A DNA stretch of 34,158 bases from Treponema sp. (GTDB taxonomy: Bacteria; Spirochaetota; Spirochaetia; Treponematales; Breznakiellaceae): assembly GCA_031276815.1 (NCBI GenBank), contig JAISMJ010000073.1, positions 1-34,158 on the forward strand. The letters are read 5' to 3'. The notes under the pieces are model-generated. The model was not told the origin of the DNA. It made no database searches and saw only the letters and a program-made list of their open reading frames with translations. This document shows, one piece after another, positions 1-7,009 of this stretch; the stretch's first letter is position 1, and each line of letters starts with the position of its first letter. Position numbers and translations under genes: made by a program.

Positions 1-46
1 TGAACTTTTCCTCGCTTATTGGGTATAGTCGTTTATCCCTTCCCAT
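1..46 (-). CDS. IS5-family-type transposase, N-terminal end only (runs off window)
   Basis: An ATG at 44-46 on the minus strand opens a frame reading MGRDKRLYPISEEKF up to the window edge. This N-terminus resembles that of IS5-family (DDE) transposases as I remember them; only 15 residues are visible, so the call rests on that short match and on context. A purine-rich GGGGGAGGGAAAAA precedes the ATG as ribosome binding site. Context agrees: the neighbouring lipoprotein gene loses similarity to its own upstream repeat copy at about 116/117, exactly where an inserted element would begin. Too short for the ORF track. Confidence 0.5.
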   Translation of the reverse strand, partial: MGRDKRLYPISEEKF

Positions 47-116
47 TTTTTCCCTCCCCCACGCCTCCTTTTTATCCTGTTTTTCCCCTTTTGTCTATCT
101 TTGCTAACAGTGCCTA
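1..116 (-). mobile_element. End of a probable IS5-type insertion sequence
   Basis: The segment between the lipoprotein repeat homology (which stops at 117) and the transposase start at 46 is about 70 bases of purine-rich leader ending in GGCACTGTTAGC on the minus strand. I infer it is the terminal, non-coding end of the element. The other end and the terminal inverted repeat partner lie outside the window, so target duplication cannot be checked. CTAA at 114-117 is a possible target-site match, not proof. Confidence 0.4.
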
Positions 117-2236
117 ACATAGACCGCATGACCGTAACTAGTACCGCTGGCGGTGTTTTTCAGCGTGGCGCTTGCGTCTGACCCGTAAACGGTACCGCCC
201 GTCTGCTTGGTAAACGTCCCGCCGTATGATACATACACTCCGCCGCCGTAGGAGGAGGCGGTATTGCCGCTGATTTCCCCGCCGCTCATCGTAAACGTCC
301 CGCCGGATACATATACCCCGCCACCATGGGACGACGTGGAGTTGCCGCTGATCTTCGAGCCGGCGTTCATTACCAGCCTCCCTCCGCTGCTCACCACAAC
401 CAGCGAAGCCGTATTGCTTGACCGCCCCTGCAAGGTAATGTTTGCGCCCAGCGTCAGCGTAACGCCGCTTCCTATGGTAAAAAGCGAACCGGTTGAACTT
501 AAACTAATTGTCCGCTCCGTTGAACCGCCGGTGATGGTAATGTTGACGGTTTTTCCACTATATGAAAGCGTCTCGGGCGTGATGGTCTCGTTGGCATTTA
601 GGGTAATGGCATACGCATCGCCTCCCGTTGCGTTATCGCTGATCCACGTTAATGACTCGTTAAGCGTGAGGAGATTAGAGGGCAATGGATCCGCCCAACC
701 GCCCGCCGCGCCGCTTACCGCGCTGTCTAATGTAACGCCGGAACCCACCGTCGTATTGCGTTTTTTTGCCGGAGAAGCAGCGACATAGACCGCATGACCA
801 TAGCTGTCGCTAGAAGCGGTGTTCCGTAAGGAAGTATTCGCGTCATCCGACCCGTAAATAGTACCGCCCGTCTGTTTGGTAAACGCGCCGCCGCTGGCTA
901 CATACACCCCGCCGCCGGAGGACGAAGCGGAGTTGCCGCTGATTTCCCCGCCGCTCATCGTAAACGTCCCGCCGCCGGCTACATGCACCCCGCCGCCGGC
1001 GGATGACGTGGTGTTGCCGCTGATCTTTGAGCCGGCGTTCATTGCCAGCGTCCCTCCGCTGTTCACGGTTACCAGCGGAGCCGTGTTGCTGGTTAGTCCT
1101 TGCAAGGTAACATTTGCGCCCAGCGTTAGCGTTACTCCGTCTCCCACAGTAAAGAGCGAACCGCCTCCGGTCAATGTGATTATTTTCTCTCCTGAATTGC
1201 TGCTCTGAATCGTAATGCTGCGGGAAAGGCTTACCGGTCCTGATGAGAAGCTTTGTGCGATCTGTATGGCGCAGTTCAAGTCCGCCGAAACGGAAGCAAG
1301 GACTGCCGCCATTTCGGCGGCTGTTGAAACGGTAAAGACGAGATCAAAGGGCGTTCCAAACACATCCTCTACACCGGTCAAGACGAGCGCCGCGCCGTTG
1401 TAGCGGAACATATACACCTTACCCCCCTGAAACTCGCTTATGATTTGAGAGAAGACAATCGGATTGCTCGTATTCTGCATGAAGGCATAGCCGGATGTAT
1501 TGCCTGCCTGTACCGCGTACACCGCGTTTTCTTGCGGCATCAGGATAGTTGAAGCGCCTTCCTGCGGTCGCAATTCCACTCCGCCCTGAGTCAATGTGAG
1601 AGAAAAGATACTTTGGTTGTCTATCTTAATACACGCAATCGTAGTGGTAATAGCAGTTATGCGGGGTATCGTTATTGTGGTGATTCTGTGCGCGTCCACC
1701 CGAACCGTAATCGCCGGCGCATCCTGAGTAAAGACCTCAAGCCCGTCAACGGAAACATGGAAACGCGAATAAAATGTAGCTCCATTCGGCGCTGGCTCGG
1801 ACTCAATATTCATCGTTCCGGACGCCGGCACAAGCGCAATTTCCGTAAGCCGGGCGGCATCCTTGTAGATACTCACGGGAAACTGTTCCAGATTCGTAAA
1901 AGATACATAGGTTTTGCCGTCTTCAATCCACTGAGCTGTGAAGGTAACATCCGTATTGACCGTATATGACCCGCCTTCTTGATAGGGGTCATCGTCCGCT
2001 TTCCAGCCGGCGAAGATTTTCCCGAAAGGCGCACTCATGCTTCCCATTCCGGGTAGAGTAATGACTGTTCCTGCGACGGCTGTCTGGGTTGTAGGCGGCT
2101 CGCCGCTTCCGTCCCCCGCACTAAACGTTACGGTGTAGGTAACAGCCGAATCGCCTCCACCGCTATCGCACGCGGCAAGTAAAACCGCCGCTGCGAGTCC
2201 CACCATGACCAGCTTTCCAATAAATTCTCCTTTCAT
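104..2236 (-). CDS. Flg_new-domain lipoprotein with duplicated beta-helix region, 3' truncated
   Basis: Start chosen at ATG 2236 rather than the longer track start, because AAGGAG lies just upstream and the protein then begins with a lipoprotein signal peptide ending in LLAACDSGG (lipobox LAAC). Residues about 32-105 form a Flg_new/InlB B-repeat-like domain (YTVTF...GWKADD...TFTAQW). The C-terminal half has two copies of a glycine/serine-rich module with motifs such as NAGSKISGN, TMSGGEISGN and FTKQTGGT, typical of right-handed parallel beta-helix (autotransporter or polymorphic-membrane-like) proteins. Probably surface-exposed or periplasmic; ligand unknown. The second module stops at SYGHAVYV and then reads RHC and stop, whereas the first continues AASPAKKRNTT, so the end looks truncated by the adjacent insertion. 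It lies 129 bp downstream of the related lipoprotein, probably in one transcript. Confidence 0.8.
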   Translation of the reverse strand: MKGEFIGKLVMVGLAAAVLLAACDSGGGDSAVTYTVTFSAGDGSGEPPTTQTAVAGTVITLPGMGSMSAPFGKIFAGWKADDDPYQEGGSYTVNTDVTFTAQWIEDGKTYVSFTNLEQFPVSIYKDAARLTEIALVPASGTMNIESEPAPNGATFYSRFHVSVDGLEVFTQDAPAITVRVDAHRITTITIPRITAITTTIACIKIDNQSIFSLTLTQGGVELRPQEGASTILMPQENAVYAVQAGNTSGYAFMQNTSNPIVFSQIISEFQGGKVYMFRYNGAALVLTGVEDVFGTPFDLVFTVSTAAEMAAVLASVSADLNCAIQIAQSFSSGPVSLSRSITIQSSNSGEKIITLTGGGSLFTVGDGVTLTLGANVTLQGLTSNTAPLVTVNSGGTLAMNAGSKISGNTTSSAGGGVHVAGGGTFTMSGGEISGNSASSSGGGVYVASGGAFTKQTGGTIYGSDDANTSLRNTASSDSYGHAVYVAASPAKKRNTTVGSGVTLDSAVSGAAGGWADPLPSNLLTLNESLTWISDNATGGDAYAITLNANETITPETLSYSGKTVNITITGGSTERTISLSSTGSLFTIGSGVTLTLGANITLQGRSSNTASLVVVSSGGRLVMNAGSKISGNSTSSHGGGVYVSGGTFTMSGGEISGNTASSYGGGVYVSYGGTFTKQTGGTVYGSDASATLKNTASGTSYGHAVYVRHC
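117..1165 (-). repeat. Two tandem copies of a beta-helix module within the lipoprotein gene
   Basis: Roughly 117-495 and 783-1165 encode near-identical modules in the order GVTLTLGAN, NAGSKISGN, TMSGGEISGN, GGGVYV, FTKQTGGT, SYGHAVYV. They share long stretches of identical DNA, for example ACATAGACCGCATGACC at 117-133 and 783-799. This is an internal duplication that could shorten or lengthen by recombination. Confidence 0.75.
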
Positions 2237-2365
2237 AATCTTCTCCTTATTTTTGATGTAAGATAAGGGGCAGTTCCGCATTTGAAACCGCCCTCTAATA
2301 AACGCAAGCGCCGTCCACAGGCGGACGAACGGCGAGTTTGCCCGTCCCGCCATCCGTTAGCTCAG

Positions 2366-3631
2366 TTAGTTGTAGTACCTGCTTGCGTCAACTTCAGTAA
2401 CGGTTATCTCCGCTGCGTTCTCATTAGCGGGGATAGTGATTTCATATACTTTGTTCGCCTGCATGAACATTTCTATTGGAACAAACTTGTTGTTCTCCCA
2501 TGCATTAGCACTGAAATTAATGCTGGTAGTGCTATCTTCGGTTTCAAAACCACTTATCAGCTCGCTCTTTCCGCCGCCAATAACGAAATCAGCGCCTATG
2601 GCTCCGTTGGTCTTCTGTGAATTAGCGTAATATATTCTGATCGATTTGTTGCTGTTGTTCTTCACCAGTACCGCCGGTTTAATGGTAGTCGACTCAGCGT
2701 TGACATTTTGGATTATGGTGGTAAACGGCTCAGCCGCATTGGTTACTATCGCGGTGTTCGCCTGAGAACGATCCGTTGTTTCCACCAGCGCGACTACCTT
2801 CCCGCCATACTTCAATTCTTTAGAAAAGTAGACGAAATAATCGTACGGGGTATTCAAGGCAATCGGTATAGATACCCGTATGGCGTTTGGCGCTATGACC
2901 GCGTAGTTTTCGGTCAAATCCGTCTTTTTAATCTGTACCCAGTAGCCGCTATTGTTGTTAAATATCCACGTACCGCCGCCATAGGTGCTTGAAGGAGAAA
3001 CCGTTATCGTGTAAGGCTGGGTATTTGAGTAATACGTAAGGACGTTGAACTGGGATGCCTGCGCTGTCTGCTCCTCATAGTTCTCCTTGTCCACTGCTAC
3101 GATGGTGTAAAACTTTTCCTCCGGCAGTCTCACCTTAACGTTGCTCAGAGAACCGACGGAACCGATGTAGTTAGACGCCTCCGCAGTACTAATGAATAGT
3201 AGTACCTCGCTTGCTGTGCTGTTCGTGATAGTCAGTCTGCCATTGTTGGCGTCTACCCTGCCGGCGGGGTAGTTATAAAAGTTGCCGTACAATGTCCATT
3301 GTGCGGTAAACGTGGTATTCGCGTTGATCGTAACGCTCGCACCCGCCGCATAGGTCGATTCGCTGGTCTTCCACCCCGCAAAGGATTTTCCGGAAGGCGC
3401 AGTCATAGTTTCCTGCCCGGGCAGAGTAATGCTCGCCCCCTTGCTAACCTCTTGACTCACCGGCGCTGTGCCAGACGCTCCCGTTCCTCTGTTGAAGATC
3501 ACGGTGTATGTGGTCTCATCATCTTTGCCGCCCGACGTATCGCAGCCGCTAATCAGCGCTCCTGCCAGCGCCAATCCGCATACGAGGCTTGTAAGCCCCA
3601 TCCTCTTGAAAAAATATGCTCTTTTACGCAT
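2366..3631 (-). CDS. Flg_new-domain lipoprotein
   Basis: A 421-residue protein with a lipoprotein signal peptide (MRKRAYFFKRMG, hydrophobic stretch, then ALISGCDTSGG with the lipidated Cys at about 30). Residues about 42-112 are a Flg_new/InlB B-repeat-like domain (YTVIFNRGTGASG...FAGWKTS...TFTAQW), closely resembling the one in the next gene. The remaining 300 residues are rich in beta-strand-type sequence, with no family I recognise. The AGGAGA ribosome site is well placed before ATG 3631. It is probably cotranscribed with the lipoprotein gene downstream. Likely an envelope-anchored exported protein; function unknown. These proteins are common as paralogous families in gut treponemes (general knowledge). 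Confidence 0.8.
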   Translation of the reverse strand: MRKRAYFFKRMGLTSLVCGLALAGALISGCDTSGGKDDETTYTVIFNRGTGASGTAPVSQEVSKGASITLPGQETMTAPSGKSFAGWKTSESTYAAGASVTINANTTFTAQWTLYGNFYNYPAGRVDANNGRLTITNSTASEVLLFISTAEASNYIGSVGSLSNVKVRLPEEKFYTIVAVDKENYEEQTAQASQFNVLTYYSNTQPYTITVSPSSTYGGGTWIFNNNSGYWVQIKKTDLTENYAVIAPNAIRVSIPIALNTPYDYFVYFSKELKYGGKVVALVETTDRSQANTAIVTNAAEPFTTIIQNVNAESTTIKPAVLVKNNSNKSIRIYYANSQKTNGAIGADFVIGGGKSELISGFETEDSTTSINFSANAWENNKFVPIEMFMQANKVYEITIPANENAAEITVTEVDASRYYN

Positions 3632-4114
3632 ACTATTTCTCTCCTATAGAAAAAATTTGTGTGGAACTTGCCCTCCGGTACGCACGAAATACCCGCCAAG
3701 GAAGCCGGTGCCCGTGGGGGCTGTTTCCATCTATAGCAACCGCAACGCGGCTGTATCCACTATCAAGCGCCGCCGTTTCTGACGGCGCATCCGCCTATCG
3801 GCGCAAAACAAGAAACGCCGCCGCAAAGCCGCGCTTCCGCGATCATATTCCCCCATATTTCCAAGCTATGATCGCCTATACATGCCCCCCGCCGTTTGCC
3901 CGCTTCGTCCCAGAAACGTCTTATTCTGTCTCCCGAATGGGAAAGGAGGTTCGGATTCAAAGGCTTGGCGCGTTCTGTTTTTCTGCTTTGGCTGGAATGT
4001 CGCATCCGACCTAGGAACTTCCCGAATAGAGAAAGCCGGCGTAAGACATGAACGCGCTGTGCGGAGCATGGCGTACGCGGTGATATAAATGTATGTGAAT
4101 TAGTTATAAGAGAA

Positions 4115-4150
4115 GCGCCGCTGAATACGGCGCGCCTGCCGGAGTCCGGC
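4115..4150 (-). terminator. GC-rich double hairpin
   Basis: GCGCCG at 4115-4120 pairs with CGGCGC at 4128-4133 across a 7-base loop, and GCCGG/CCGGC at 4138-4142/4146-4150 forms a second stem. Read leftwards, the first stem is followed by TTCTCTTAT, a weak U-rich tail. It could attenuate the transcript from the promoter at 4300-4328 before it reaches the lipoprotein genes. Speculative. Confidence 0.3.
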
Positions 4151-4184
4151 GTTTTACGTATGTTACTTCTTACGCGATCTGTCC

Positions 4185-4199
4185 GGGGGGGGGGGGGGG
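4185..4199. repeat. Homopolymer tract of 15 G
   Basis: Fifteen consecutive G on the plus strand. Such tracts slip during replication and switch genes in several pathogens, including tpr genes of Treponema pallidum (established knowledge). Here the tract lies in the transcribed region 100 bp downstream of a strong leftward promoter and changes the frame of the surrounding ORF. Assembly length may be unreliable. Confidence 0.95.
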
Positions 4200-4299
4200 A
4201 TCGTAAGCGAAAACGGCTATAAATCCGCCTGCTGCGGCGCAGCGTCTTGTTGTTTTCATTATTATTTTAGAACGTTTTATAGACATGTTCATACGAAAT

Positions 4300-4328
4300 A
4301 ATATATCACACAATAGCGCCGTTGTCAA
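4300..4328 (-). promoter_or_regulatory. Sigma-70-type promoter, leftward
   Basis: On the minus strand TTGACA (4323-4328), a 17-bp spacer and TATATT (4300-4305): a perfect -35 and a 5/6 -10. Expected start near 4293, about 35 nt before the ATG at 4259 of the poly-C ORF and about 660 nt before the first lipoprotein gene. Confidence 0.65.
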
Positions 4329-4432
4329 CATTCACTGTATTAATACGCTAAAAAACTATCAGAAGGACGGATTGCGGCGCTTTCAGCGGCGGCGGGACTA
4401 GAGGGTATGAATCCGTCTCTAGCGGTGTCTCA

Positions 4433-5266
4433 TCAGTCATTGTTAATAATCTTATCAATGATAATATTTATTTCTTCAATGAGAATGCCGGTAAACCGTT
4501 CAATATTATCTATTATATATTGCCGCATTGCGTACATATTGCTGCCTAGCTGTATGCCGTACGGCACGTCAATAGTGACAACAAGATGATAGCCTTCTTT
4601 ACTCTCTTTTACCATGACTCTTTTAAGCAGAATATGCGGATTGTACTCCTCGATACAGTTGATAACCATTTCACTCAAGGCTTCGGCTGAAATAGGAATC
4701 TTGTTGGGTTTTGAATACGAAGGCTTTACCAGCGACTTCTCGTGCATTTTGGGAATAGCGCCTATGGCGTCTGGTATTCTCTTCTGCTTAAAAATATTTA
4801 TGGCTTCATAGAAAATATTCGGATAATTTTGTCTGACTTCCATACTGGGCGCCGGAATGATGTGTTTTCCTTCAGTGCGCCGTATCCTGATGGCTTTCTC
4901 AATATCCGATTGTGAAGATACGTCCTCTATCCTGATGATCTTTGTAGGGGGCGGAAGCTGCAGCCGTATCGCTATCTTGTTCGCCATCTTTTCAGACGTA
5001 CCGATAATGAGTATCTTTCGTGATTTTTCCACCAGCAGTTTTCTGGCGACATCATCACGGTGCGCCTTATCATCAAAGAGCGCTACTTTTACCGCGGCAA
5101 GGAATGAGGCTTCTTGCTTTGCGGAACGCCCTGACAGAATACGGTTGTCTTTAATGAGAAGCCCGTCGTCAATAACAAGGTCGATACGGTATTTCTGGGC
5201 AACGAGTTTCGCCTGAAAACTCTTGCCGGTACCGCTCTCTCCCACAAGCGCGTATGTTTTGATCAC
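4433..5266 (-). CDS. P-loop NTPase fused to an Asp23/Gls24-like domain
   Basis: The N-terminus carries a Walker A motif (LVGESGTGKS), so it should bind ATP or GTP; residues about 80-160 contain ILIIGTSEKMANKIAIRL and look like the rest of a small P-loop fold with possible single-strand nucleic acid or kinase-like use. The last 70 residues (VTIDVPYGIQLGSNMYAMRQYI...TGILIEEINIIIDKI) match the pattern of the Asp23/Gls24 alkaline-shock family. The track starts at TTG 5302; I prefer GTG 5264-5266, giving MIKTYALVGESG directly before the P-loop, although neither start has a good ribosome site. No operon partner: an IS605-type remnant lies immediately upstream. Function unknown; an envelope-stress or cell-wall role is only suggested by the Asp23-like part. 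Confidence 0.65.
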   Translation of the reverse strand: MIKTYALVGESGTGKSFQAKLVAQKYRIDLVIDDGLLIKDNRILSGRSAKQEASFLAAVKVALFDDKAHRDDVARKLLVEKSRKILIIGTSEKMANKIAIRLQLPPPTKIIRIEDVSSQSDIEKAIRIRRTEGKHIIPAPSMEVRQNYPNIFYEAINIFKQKRIPDAIGAIPKMHEKSLVKPSYSKPNKIPISAEALSEMVINCIEEYNPHILLKRVMVKESKEGYHLVVTIDVPYGIQLGSNMYAMRQYIIDNIERFTGILIEEINIIIDKIINND

Positions 5267-5329
5267 AAGAGGTATTGTAGTGAAAGGCGGATGAAACGGC
5301 AAGTGCGGTATACCGGCGGGGTAGTTACA

Positions 5330-5520
5330 AAGGGTCGGCGTCCAGCATTAGCTTGTAGCGATAACGATACGTAACGCCGCTAGCGGAGACTTCGGACTTA
5401 CAGCGTCCGTCCACTGCGCCTGATTGGTAGAGCTTTGCTCTCATAGAGCTTGCTCTATCGGTCTACGTGTGGGCTGTGAAACAAGAAGCTCAACGCTAAC
5501 CTTTAACGTTGAGCGGCTCA
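5330..5520 (+). mobile_element. IS200/IS605-type remnant: tnpB 3' end and right end (copy 1)
   Basis: The plus strand reads, with stops, a tail like NAASGDFGLT...RACSIGLRVGCETRSS, resembling the decayed C-terminal tail that follows TnpB in this family. AGAGCTTGCTCTATC (5445-5459), an 18-base gap and GAAACAAGAAGC (5478-5489) recur with identical spacing in copy 2. A perfect 8-bp stem GCTCAACG/CGTTGAGC (5488-5495/5507-5514) closes the end, as in the right end/omega-RNA 3' region of IS605 elements. The rest of tnpB is absent. The terminal GGCTCA overlaps the stop codon of the MoxR gene. Confidence 0.5.
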
Positions 5521-6477
5521 TTTGTATTCCGGTATGGGTATGCGGTCGAGTATGCTTTCGGTTATTCTGTCGGGAAGCACGCCGCGCACAATGCTTTCCG
5601 GCGAAAGCAGCATCCTTTGACGGAACACAGGCGCCGCTATTTCCTTGACGTCTTCGGGTATCGCGTAATCGCGTCCCCGTATGCCCGCCAACGCCTGGCT
5701 TGCGCGGTAGAGCGCCAGACTTCCACGCGGCGATATGCCGATGCGGAGTCTCGGCTCCTGCCGGGTCGCGTCGATGAGCGCCAACATATATGCTTTTACC
5801 GCCGGTTCAACATGGATTTGACTTACCGCTTCCTGAAGCGTTGCGGCATGTGAACCTATATCCGCGGCTTGTACCGCCGGTCGTATATCCATAACCGGAT
5901 GCGTTATGCGCCGCTGATGTTCCAGCATACGGCTTTCCGCTTCCAGATCAGGGTAGCCGATAGGCAGGGAAAGCAAGAACCTGTCCTTTTGCGCTTCAGG
6001 AAGGGGAAACGTTCCCTCGAATTCAACCGGATTTTCCGTAGCAAGTACAAAGAACGGTTCCGGCAGTTTCAGACGTTTACCCTCAACGCTTATCTGTCCC
6101 TCCGCCATCGCCTCAAGGAGCGCCGATTGGGTGCGCGGCGTTGCGCGGTTTATTTCATCAACCAGTACAAATTGGTTGACGATAGGACCTCTGCGGTACA
6201 CAAAGCGCCCGCCCTTTTCCTCCTGCTGCCATACTGAAACGCCGAGTATGTCTGCGGGAAGCAGATCAGGCGTACATTGGATGCGGGAGAAACTCAATCC
6301 AAGACTTCCGGCAAAGGCGCGCGCCAGAATGGTCTTGCCGGTACCGGGTACGTCTTCCAGCAGTACGTGACCCCGCGCAAGAAAAGCCGCGAGTACCATG
6401 TCGATAACCGCGGTCTTTCCCAAGAACACCGTTTCTATATTTGATCTGATAGTGTCGGCAAATTCTGAAATAGTCAT
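5518..6477 (-). CDS. MoxR-family AAA+ ATPase
   Basis: A 319-residue AAA+ protein, full length for MoxR. It has Walker A EDVPGTGKT, Walker B FVLVDEINRA followed by TPRTQSALLEAM, sensor 1 in VLATENPVE, and the AAA lid domain (ISPRGSLALYRASQALA, RDYAIPEDVK). MoxR proteins are chaperone-like ATPases that insert metals or mature partner proteins, usually encoded next to DUF58 and VWA-domain genes. No such partners are here: the downstream side is occupied by an IS605-type end whose last bases supply the TGA stop. Start at ATG 6477 chosen over TTG 6498; it gives MTISEFADTI, the usual N-terminus. A TATACT box only 7 bp upstream of this ATG suggests a very short or absent leader. Confidence 0.9.
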   Translation of the reverse strand: MTISEFADTIRSNIETVFLGKTAVIDMVLAAFLARGHVLLEDVPGTGKTILARAFAGSLGLSFSRIQCTPDLLPADILGVSVWQQEEKGGRFVYRRGPIVNQFVLVDEINRATPRTQSALLEAMAEGQISVEGKRLKLPEPFFVLATENPVEFEGTFPLPEAQKDRFLLSLPIGYPDLEAESRMLEHQRRITHPVMDIRPAVQAADIGSHAATLQEAVSQIHVEPAVKAYMLALIDATRQEPRLRIGISPRGSLALYRASQALAGIRGRDYAIPEDVKEIAAPVFRQRMLLSPESIVRGVLPDRITESILDRIPIPEYK

Positions 6478-7009
6478 AGTACCTAGTATAAGATACAATC
6501 ATGCAAAAAACAATAGGAAGGTTTCCGCCAATAACGTGCGGAGTGTGTCATGTGTATGAATGAAGACATAGACTGATTCAACTAGGCTAATGGAACTATA
6601 GAGTGATCCCAAAAAACAAAACACATACAAAGCTGGTATGCGGAGTACCTCTCCTCCCTATTCTCAAAACACGCCGGTATAGGCTATAGCCCGCAAGCCA
6701 TACTGGAAATACATGATCGATCCGCCTGCAATGCCGCAAACGCATGTAACAACAGAACGCAATAAGACTTGACAAGAGAGTATAGATATAGGTAGTCTAA
6801 CTACTTATGGACATAAAAGATCCGCGCAAGAACTATAAAACAACCGCAACGCCGGTATATAGCTGCCAATAGCATGTGATATGGCGTCCGAAATACCAGC
6901 GGAACGAGCTTCGTATCTCGAAACAATAAGAGGCGAGCCGATTCCGCCGATGAGTCGAATGACATGTTCACCCCTTGCAACTTCGGGCGGCTGACAGTAC
7001 CATACACTT
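6478..7009. other. Intergenic region between divergent moxR-like and Rsm22-like genes
   Basis: About 530 bp with no convincing gene. The track ORF 6801-7007 on the minus strand has no ribosome site or recognisable motif. It holds a possible rightward promoter, TTGACA at 6769-6774 with TAGTCT at 6793-6798 (18-bp spacer), and AT-rich spacer sequence. Confidence 0.5.
6769..6798 (+). promoter_or_regulatory. Possible promoter for the Rsm22-like gene
   Basis: A perfect -35 TTGACA, an 18-bp spacer and a weak -10 TAGTCT. The start codon of the next gene is about 210 bp downstream, so the leader would be long. Confidence 0.35.

Larger units (their letters stand above)
3763..4259 (-). pseudogene. Candidate phase-variable ORF interrupted by a 15-base poly-C/G tract
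   Basis: An ATG at 4257-4259 reads MKTTRRCAAAGGFIAVFAYD and then enters a run of 15 C (G15 at 4185-4199 on the plus strand). With 15 bases the frame ends after PPPPPGQIA. One extra base (16, or 13) would join it to a frame that I checked is free of stops from 4184 to 4005 and continues as the track ORF ending at 3763 (LCGGVSCFAPIGGCAVRNGGA), giving about 165 residues. A strong promoter sits about 40 bp upstream of the ATG. Against it being a gene: no clear Shine-Dalgarno site and an arginine/serine-rich composition that could come from non-coding GC-rich DNA. No family recognised. It could instead be the leader of the lipoprotein transcript. Confidence 0.35.

Noticed and set aside
264-1403. 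Plus-strand ORFs inside the first lipoprotein gene
   Set aside because: Proline-rich frames opposite a glycine/serine-rich repeat gene; the lipoprotein has the signal peptide, ribosome site and domains.
3616-4088. Plus-strand ORFs in the region upstream of the lipoprotein genes
   Set aside because: No ribosome sites or family motifs; the minus-strand frame through the G tract is the only one with a promoter and it too is uncertain.
5424-5648. 74-residue ORF spanning the remnant and the MoxR 3' end
   Set aside because: Its first part is the decayed tnpB-tail frame and the rest is antisense to MoxR.
6801-7007. 68-residue minus-strand ORF upstream of the Rsm22-like gene
   Set aside because: No ribosome site, no motif, and it would leave no promoter region for the neighbouring gene.
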